Source: Lachnospiraceae bacterium
Lineage (GTDB): Bacteria; Bacillota; Clostridia; Lachnospirales; Lachnospiraceae
Direction: 5' to 3'
Length of the DNA stretch: 64,000 nucleotides
Assembly (NCBI GenBank): GCA_017405805.1
Contig: JAFQZU010000038.1
Coordinates: 36,421 to 100,420 of the forward strand
Part shown: positions 58,524 to 64,000 of the stretch, piece after piece
How positions within the stretch are numbered: the first letter of the stretch is position 1
How the letters are laid out: each line of letters begins with the position of its first letter
The notes under the pieces: generated by a model
Database searches by the model: none
What the model was told of the DNA's origin: nothing
The model's input: the letters and a program-made list of their open reading frames with translations, nothing else
Program-made: the position numbers and the translations under genes

Positions 58524-61500
58524 TTATTTAAGGAGTTCGACCTTTTTCTTAACCGAATTGCCGGGGAAACGGGACTCTTCATACAGCTTCTTTACCTCGG
58601 AAACGAAGTCCGCGTCGAGTTCAAATTTCACGGATTTTCCGGTCTTCAGGATAAAGCTGTACGCCCATTTTTCTTTCTTCTCGACATTTTCATCCTTTTC
58701 GACCTTTCGGGGGACGATACGGACTTTGTTTTCCGGTATGGCGAAAACGCCGTCTTCCTTCACGGCAGGATCCTGGTTCTCGGGAACCACTACGATCTCG
58801 TCCGGCAGAATGAAGACCATCTTGTCCTGATCAAACTCGAAGGTACCCTTCAGGCGTGTGCCGTCTGCCATGGCAAGGATAAATGTGCCGTCTTTGTAGA
58901 GATAAAGCCAGGTGTCATTTGCCTTCTGATCACTTCCGCTCGAGACCCCGATCAGTTCGGAACCTTCGGGTGAAGGCCATCCGTAAATGTAGCCGTAATT
59001 CTCTACTGTCCCCAGATTCTGGAGTGTAAACAGTTCCGGATGGCTGCCCGGCACTGTAAGCGCGCCAAAAAATCCATCATCAACCAGCTCGACGGAAACC
59101 GGTTCGATCCGCCCGTAATTGATCAGCGTACCATAATTGATAATACTGCTGGCCTGCGGGGGATTGAGCGTGATGCGCTTTGTTACGATCGTGGGTGTTT
59201 TCGGATCCGGATTGATCGGTATGATCGCCTCGGTCGCAGCCACCTCGTAAATATGTCCTCCCCTGTAATTGTAAAGAACGCCGTAGTTTTCGAGGATTCC
59301 GGGAACCAGTACGATGTCGCCGTAATTTTCCAGAAGCGCTTCCGCATTGACTGTCCCGTTCCCGTCCTTGCCATTGACCAGTCTGCCGGGAACAACATGA
59401 GGCTGTGTCACGTCATCCTTCCACGAGACCTGAATGCCCCTGTGATAATCGATCTTGCCTTTATCGGGATCGTTGGATGTGATCACGTCGTTATATTTTC
59501 CGTTGTTGACCACGGTGCCGAGATTGTAGAGCTTACCGAACACGACCAGCGCGCCGTTGTTGGTGAGTGTTGCGCCCTTGGCGATCGTCATCTCACCGCT
59601 TCCCAAATCCGTGTTGGCAGGCTGCTGATTTGCATTCTGCTGCGGCTTGCCCTCTGTACCTTCAATGGTGATAATGCCGTTGTTGACGATCTCACCTCCG
59701 GCAAGAAGATTAAGCTGTCCGTTGTTCAGGATGTCCTTCTTCGCAGTGCTTCCGGGCGTCGTTGTCGCGCCATCCCACTCGATCTCCAGCTGGCAGGTCT
59801 GATCGATGATCAGCTTTCCTCCGGCTCCTATGGTAAAGCGCGCGTTGTTGCCGATGGCCATTTCCGCGCCGGTCGTATTGCTGCCGTCCTTGATGGTAAG
59901 CCATGCGTTCTGAAGATTAAATCCGTCTGAATAGGTTTTCGTATCCGAAGTCGTGTTGCTCGCGACCTGAATGTCAAAGCTGTTGACATCCAGTGTACGC
60001 TTCTTGAGTTCACTGGAGCTCACCCCTGCAAGTGTGATCGGCTTCGTCACAGCCACTTCACTAATCATTTTTACGGTCCTGCCGCTGCCCGGATCACTCG
60101 GCGAGCTGTCGATTGCCTGATCGTAGTAGGGATCTTCAAGGGATTTCTTCAGGGACCAGTATTTGGTTCCGTCCTCCATCTCCACCGCTGTCTCCAGCGC
60201 CAGATCGGAGCCTTTCAGCAGGTAGTGCGAAATGCCCTTGCTCACAGACGCCTTCGCCGCATCAAAGAATTTTGCGAGAATCGAATTATTATACTGCTCT
60301 GCAGTCTGGCCTCCCGTCGGAGTATAGTTCGGGTCATATTTCAGGCTCGGATTGTAGTCGGCGGTATTGTCCACATAAAACGCCAGCGGGATATCGCCGT
60401 TCGCCACGCCTGTTTTTCCGGCATCTGCCCCGGCCACATTCGCGGCAGTCGCAAACACAAGGATATCGACATAGGGCGTTGTCCCGTTGGGATCGATCAG
60501 ATCCTTGAGCAGGTAAGAACCCGTTCTGTTGCCCATCATGTCCGTAAACTCATTCTTGAATTTATTCGCGATGTCATTGCCGTTGGCATCCTGTACCGGC
60601 GTCATGCCCACTGCAGGCATCAGCGCCTTGTTATCCTTCTGCTCCATATGGAGATACAGGTTGTCGCTTCCGGACGCGAAAAATTCCGATACGTCAAGAC
60701 GAACGATGACATAGGTGCCGTCAAAACCGGTCAGCTTCCTATGTGTTGTTCCATCCTGTCCCTTTTCGTCCATGGCCTTGACCCTGAACTCGGAGTAAGG
60801 CTCGGGACGGTCTTTGATCTTTGTATACTCCGTTGCACCGGTCTTCTCTTCATATCCAACCGCAGCACCCTGGATAATGGCCGGCGACTCGGTGGTGGGC
60901 GCATTTGCAAGATTCTCATCGGCTATGCTCGCGATTCCGATGGTCTGCGCTGTCTTAGCCGTTTCGGCAGAATCCTTATTCGGGGTGATCTTCGTGCTGT
61001 AAACGCCCGGATAGTTGGCGCTGTCATTATTGAACAGCGTCGCGTTATAAACGTAAACGACACGGCTGCCGATATCACCTATAAAAGCAGAGAAGCTCGA
61101 TGTATCAAACGTAAGGCCTCTCGTGTCTGTATCCGCACTGATCTGCTCCGTAACGGCACTTCCCGATTCCACATCGCGAAGCACCTTTTCAAGCGCTTCG
61201 CTTGAAAGGTTGCCGTCAGCATCCATCAGGTCTGTTTTCACATGAAGGAGCTCCGCATTGACATTGTCCGCTTCGCTGCCGGACTTACGGATATACAGCT
61301 TCACCTCTTCGCCGTAGTCCTCCGGCTGCCAGACCTTTCCATCGGAGACAAGCCGGATGTCATACGCAAACGAAGATGCTTTCCCCGCCATTTTAGCCGC
61401 TGCATCACCGGGGATCTGGACTGCCTGGATTACGGTATCCTCCGGAAATGCGCCGCTGGCGGTGATCACGAAATCTCCGACCTCGATCTCTGTGCTTCGC

Positions 61501-62168
61501 TCCCGGGAGGACGCTGAGGATGACCCCGTGGAGGAGGATCTGTATGACCCGGAGGATCCGAGAGTAATGCCTCCTTCATAGTCATCGTCAGAGGAGGATT
61601 CTTCCGTCGCCTGCGGTGTTTCCGCTCCGCTTCCTGCCGCTTTCGGAGCTGCTGCTCCGTTTGCCGGCGCTGCTTCTGCCGCAGGTGCAGATTCTTCTGC
61701 CGCAGGTGCAGATTCTTTCGCAGGTGCCGCCTTTTCTGCCGGTGCTGCTTCCTCTGCTGCTGCAGGCGCTGCTTCCTCTGCCGGCGCCGCTTCTGCCGCA
61801 GGTGCCTCCTCTGCTGCAGGTGTCTCCTCTGCCGCAGATGTCTCCTCCGCTGCAGGGGCCTCCTCTGCCGCAGATGTCTCCTCCGCTGCAGGGGCCTCCT
61901 CTACTGCAGATGTCTCCTCTGCCGCAGGTGCCTCTTCTGCTACAGGTGTCTCTTCTGCTGCAGATGTCTCCTCTGCCGCAGGCGCTGCTTCCTCTGCTTC
62001 CGAAGCCTCAGAGACAGCACTTTCTGCTGCAGAGACTTCCATAGCAGCCGCATCCGCTTCTCCGGCTAACGCCGCTGTTGAAAAAGGCTGCACCAATGAA
62101 AACAAAAGTGCCGCAGTTACGACAGCTGCCGTGACCTTTTTCCCCCCTGACCTACGAATACTCCACAT
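58524..62168 (-). CDS. Large secreted surface protein with Ala/Glu/Pro-rich stalk and beta-helix-like repeats
   Basis: A 1214-residue exported protein. A signal peptide covers about residues 1-35. It is followed by a stalk to about 185 built on AAEEAP/AAEETS hexapeptides, and then a Ser-rich stretch (SYRSSSTGSSSASS). A mixed region (about 225-800) has segments such as TIGAGGKLIIDQTCQLEIEW. At about 790-1030 repeats of NNG/NYG type (GGEIVNNGIITIEG, GTLINYGRIEP) resemble a right-handed beta-helix. The C-terminus has no LPxTG motif and no wall repeats, so attachment is unclear; a lost anchor or another binding mode is possible. GGAGGG precedes the ATG. A WalR-type box lies upstream. It may be an adhesin or glycan-binding protein. 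Confidence 0.8.
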   Translation of the reverse strand: MWSIRRSGGKKVTAAVVTAALLFSLVQPFSTAALAGEADAAAMEVSAAESAVSEASEAEEAAPAAEETSAAEETPVAEEAPAAEETSAVEEAPAAEETSAAEEAPAAEETSAAEETPAAEEAPAAEAAPAEEAAPAAAEEAAPAEKAAPAKESAPAAEESAPAAEAAPANGAAAPKAAGSGAETPQATEESSSDDDYEGGITLGSSGSYRSSSTGSSSASSRERSTEIEVGDFVITASGAFPEDTVIQAVQIPGDAAAKMAGKASSFAYDIRLVSDGKVWQPEDYGEEVKLYIRKSGSEADNVNAELLHVKTDLMDADGNLSSEALEKVLRDVESGSAVTEQISADTDTRGLTFDTSSFSAFIGDIGSRVVYVYNATLFNNDSANYPGVYSTKITPNKDSAETAKTAQTIGIASIADENLANAPTTESPAIIQGAAVGYEEKTGATEYTKIKDRPEPYSEFRVKAMDEKGQDGTTHRKLTGFDGTYVIVRLDVSEFFASGSDNLYLHMEQKDNKALMPAVGMTPVQDANGNDIANKFKNEFTDMMGNRTGSYLLKDLIDPNGTTPYVDILVFATAANVAGADAGKTGVANGDIPLAFYVDNTADYNPSLKYDPNYTPTGGQTAEQYNNSILAKFFDAAKASVSKGISHYLLKGSDLALETAVEMEDGTKYWSLKKSLEDPYYDQAIDSSPSDPGSGRTVKMISEVAVTKPITLAGVSSSELKKRTLDVNSFDIQVASNTTSDTKTYSDGFNLQNAWLTIKDGSNTTGAEMAIGNNARFTIGAGGKLIIDQTCQLEIEWDGATTTPGSTAKKDILNNGQLNLLAGGEIVNNGIITIEGTEGKPQQNANQQPANTDLGSGEMTIAKGATLTNNGALVVFGKLYNLGTVVNNGKYNDVITSNDPDKGKIDYHRGIQVSWKDDVTQPHVVPGRLVNGKDGNGTVNAEALLENYGDIVLVPGILENYGVLYNYRGGHIYEVAATEAIIPINPDPKTPTIVTKRITLNPPQASSIINYGTLINYGRIEPVSVELVDDGFFGALTVPGSHPELFTLQNLGTVENYGYIYGWPSPEGSELIGVSSGSDQKANDTWLYLYKDGTFILAMADGTRLKGTFEFDQDKMVFILPDEIVVVPENQDPAVKEDGVFAIPENKVRIVPRKVEKDENVEKKEKWAYSFILKTGKSVKFELDADFVSEVKKLYEESRFPGNSVKKKVELLK
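61640..62010 (-). repeat. Imperfect 18-bp repeats encoding AAEEAP/AAEETS stalk
   Basis: About twenty degenerate 18-bp units (plus-strand form close to GCAGGGGCCTCCTCTGCC) encode the stalk of the large surface protein. Some adjacent 36-bp pairs are identical, which points to recent local duplication. Confidence 0.75.
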
Positions 62169-62229
62169 GATACTTCCCTCCGTATCCTCAAAAAATAATG
62201 TGGACCGTAATTAGAAACTATTGATTATG

Positions 62230-62246
62230 TTTACATCATTTTAACA
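62230..62246 (-). promoter_or_regulatory. WalR-type box (exact match)
   Basis: Minus strand TGTTAA-AATGA-TGTAAA matches TGTWAH-N5-TGTWAH exactly, 62 nt before the start codon of the large surface-protein gene. CATAAT begins on the next base and could be a -10, with the box occupying the -35 region, the arrangement expected for an activator-dependent promoter. Confidence 0.55.
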
Positions 62247-62258
62247 ATTTTACCGCGA

Positions 62259-62972
62259 TTATGTTGATTTATACTCGTAGATCAGCTTATCATATACTCT
62301 GCTGTCAACCGTGATGCCGCCTTTCTCGGTGCGGGCAAATCCCATTCCTGCCTTTTCAAGTACCCTCTGCGATCCGATATTCCCGGCCGCACACCATGCG
62401 GTCACACAGTGAATGCCCTCATTTTCCGTCAGGTATTCCAGCACTTTCTTCAGCGCCGCAGTCGCGAGACCGCGTCCCTGCCAGCCCTTCACGACGCTGA
62501 AGCCGACCTCGATGCGATCGCCCTGAAAGTCATACGCTCCGATCGTTCCGACGATAACATCATCGATATCCATTACCCATGAGTAGGTATGCTCGTCGTC
62601 ATAACTGTCAATAAAGCGCTGCACGGTTTTCTGTGCCATCTCCGGGGTCGCATAAGGATTCCAGCCGGAGTATGCGGACATCGACGGATCTGTCCCCAGA
62701 TACCGATACAGATCGTCCGCGTCCTCCGGGCAGTATCTGCGCAGGATCATACGCTCCGTCCATAATTCAACCGTTCCATGCACTTCGATTTCCTCAATGG
62801 AAACGATCTGCGAATGGTAGATCAGACAGTCTCCAATGAAAATACCGTCTTCCTCTCCGCCATATTCACACTCCAGGAAATCGTAATTTCCATACTTCGC
62901 CATGCCCGCGAAGGTTTTCCCCCATTTGTCCGTTACACGGACATGTTTTCCATCGTATTTTGACAGATCCAT
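62259..62972 (-). CDS. GNAT N-acetyltransferase with N-terminal small beta-barrel domain
   Basis: A 237-residue protein. Residues 1-65 (MDLSKYDGKHVRVTDKWGKT ... IYHSQIVSIEEIEV) look like an LSM/SH3-like small barrel. From about 70 a RimJ/RimL-type GNAT domain follows, with LWTERMILRRYCPEDADDLY, EVGFSVVKGWQGRGLATAAL (acetyl-CoA loop) and NIGSQRVLEKAGMGF. It acetylates an amino group of an unknown acceptor. ATG 62972 is preferred over a TTG two codons earlier because GAGGAGG is eight bases upstream. Confidence 0.85.
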   Translation of the reverse strand: MDLSKYDGKHVRVTDKWGKTFAGMAKYGNYDFLECEYGGEEDGIFIGDCLIYHSQIVSIEEIEVHGTVELWTERMILRRYCPEDADDLYRYLGTDPSMSAYSGWNPYATPEMAQKTVQRFIDSYDDEHTYSWVMDIDDVIVGTIGAYDFQGDRIEVGFSVVKGWQGRGLATAALKKVLEYLTENEGIHCVTAWCAAGNIGSQRVLEKAGMGFARTEKGGITVDSRVYDKLIYEYKST

Positions 62973-63039
62973 AGCCAAGTCCTCCTCAAAAGCCGGGTCT
63001 GCTTTCGTGCATTATCTCCCCGGAAATACATTGTGTCTC

Positions 63040-63786
63040 CTATGCATTCACAAGCTTCAGAAACTTTTTTTCGTTCATCTGCTCATTCGTAATATATTCC
63101 CCGTCATGGAACAGCGCATAGTTCGTGATCGGCGTCGGCGCATTCTGCGCCTCTTCTTTGCTTTCAATATGAATCGCATGGAATGGTATAGCATTCTCTT
63201 TGGCGGTCTGCTCCAGAACAGGGACATACTTCGCATTGAACGGACACTGACTGGTGTAATACAGCACATATCCTTTTTCTTCTATGTGAGGATGCTTTGC
63301 ACATTCCCTGAACTGCGGCTTCTCTGCATCCATCGCCAAAGGCAAATACCACAACTGAATGCCATTATCCGCCTCATCACACACAGTAAAGCCTTTATAT
63401 TTCAGGAACTTAGGATCAGCAAGGAACGGCTTCTTCTTAGCTGCCGCCAAAATGCACAACCCCTTCTTTCCTTTTTCTTTACTGTCATCAATACAGGCAT
63501 TCAGCAAGTCAGCAGAATAGCCATGACCTTTGAAGGAACCGGACACCCACAGGCAATCGATATACATATAGCCGGCAGCCTTGATCGGAACCCATGCGTT
63601 CTCAGCCGGAATATATTCTATGAAGCACTTGCCCCGCTCCACACTCTTCAGAAAGACAAGTCCCTCATCAAACCTGTCAGCCAGCCACGCCTTCTTGGAC
63701 GAAACCTGGATATCCTTATTATTGGAAATGGCGCAGCAGATATGCTCCTTTTCCAGATTTTCCTTTGTAACTCTGATGTACTCCAT
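63040..63786 (-). CDS. GNAT N-acetyltransferase with YoaP-type C-terminal domain
   Basis: A 248-residue protein. A GNAT-like N-terminal domain of about 140 residues has YIDCLWVSGSFKGHGYSADL (acetyl-CoA-binding region) and LAAAKKKPFLADPKFLKYKG. The C-terminal 100 residues resemble the YoaP domain, a thioredoxin-like fold, with YVLYYTSQCPFNAKYV (single Cys) and VPVLEQTAKENAIPFHAIHI. Substrate unknown. AAGGAG is ten bases before the ATG. It lies 67 nt upstream of the other GNAT gene and may be co-transcribed with it, although the two proteins are not similar. Confidence 0.85.
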   Translation of the reverse strand: MEYIRVTKENLEKEHICCAISNNKDIQVSSKKAWLADRFDEGLVFLKSVERGKCFIEYIPAENAWVPIKAAGYMYIDCLWVSGSFKGHGYSADLLNACIDDSKEKGKKGLCILAAAKKKPFLADPKFLKYKGFTVCDEADNGIQLWYLPLAMDAEKPQFRECAKHPHIEEKGYVLYYTSQCPFNAKYVPVLEQTAKENAIPFHAIHIESKEEAQNAPTPITNYALFHDGEYITNEQMNEKKFLKLVNA

Positions 63787-64000
63787 ATAATCAATTCTCC
63801 TTCACTTTTATCGGATGACGGACAACTCCATGAACCTCCACCCCCATGCGGTGCTGAGGCGCGTCCTGTGGAGGTGGTATCAAAGCCCCGTTGGGCTTTA
63901 GAAACCCTCCGGTTTTCTGATATTTGACCGTCGTGCCGGTTTCCCCTTTCGGACCGTTTCCGGCCGGCCGTACAAATCCGGGACTGTCCATGAAGCCCCC
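63787..64000. other. Right-edge sequence with a short direct repeat, nature unclear
   Basis: No convincing gene. A 66-codon minus-strand frame (63791-63991) is rich in Gly/Pro and has no ribosome binding site. The segments GACAACTCCATGAACCTCC (63821-63839) and GGACTGTCCATGAAGCCCCC (63981-64000) are imperfect direct repeats. This could be the edge of a repeat family or mobile element that continues outside the window. Confidence 0.3.

Noticed and set aside
1-64000. tRNA or rRNA genes
   Set aside because: I looked for T-loop and CCA-adjacent patterns in the intergenic regions and found no cloverleaf; a tRNAscan-SE run would settle it.

Overview
The window is a piece of a GC-rich, Gram-positive, Clostridia-type chromosome, most likely from the Lachnospiraceae. 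This is inferred from the gene content: secreted proteins with choline-binding-type aromatic wall repeats, L,D-transpeptidase and D-Ala-D-Ala carboxypeptidase genes, LicD proteins, TelA/XpaC, clear Gram-positive ribosome binding sites, and frequent GTG/TTG starts. I saw no rRNA, tRNA, CRISPR array or intact transposase.

The left half (1-31010) is a cell-surface polysaccharide locus of at least three transcription units. The first, on the minus strand (rmlD at 11971 down to 3203), holds rmlD, rmlC, a WchF-like rhamnosyltransferase, licD, an IspD/TarI-type cytidylyltransferase, glycosyltransferases and wecB. It is followed by a secreted metallo-beta-lactamase-fold protein with wall repeats and a membrane protein cut by the window edge. 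The second, on the plus strand (13650-21950), looks like a complete lipid-linked amino-sugar decoration pathway: transaminase, undecaprenyl-phosphate-type glycosyltransferase, ATP-grasp ligase, PaaK-type adenylating enzyme, a two-subunit SMR flippase, rmlA and a GtrII-like polytopic transferase. The third, on the minus strand (31010 down to 22449), holds rmlB, a chain-length protein, Wzy-like and Wzx-like membrane proteins, a second licD, an acyltransferase and a Gfo/Idh/MocA oxidoreductase. RmlA, B, C and D are spread over the three units, so the units probably share dTDP-sugar intermediates. The interval 21951-22448 holds a degenerate 52-bp-period array and one of three related structured hairpin elements.

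The middle (31112-50406) carries an L,D-transpeptidase with wall repeats; a six-gene minus unit (C11 clostripain-type peptidase, two zinc-ribbon membrane proteins, a small membrane protein, XpaC, TelA); an aminotransferase/Lrp/AIR-synthase-like unit; a GreA-type factor; an acyl-CoA synthetase; a TrmB methyltransferase read in frame into a D-Ala-D-Ala carboxypeptidase; and an ABC exporter. The right end (50416-64000) has a giant DUF4132 protein with a small partner, a TlpA-like pseudogene, a cyclase/RidA pair, a flavodoxin-type protein with a 52-residue membrane protein, a 1214-residue surface protein and two GNAT acetyltransferases.

Three themes link the regions. First, LicD genes and wall-repeat enzymes occur together, as expected for a wall polymer carrying phospho-substituents. 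Second, the three Ala/Glu-rich surface-protein genes (starts at 3098, 33316, 62168) each have a WalR-type TGTWAH-N5-TGTWAH box upstream; two are exact and one has a single mismatch. Third, a roughly 76-102 nt hairpin element lies 4-6 nt after the stop codon of three unrelated genes, always in the same orientation, with compensatory changes in its stem.
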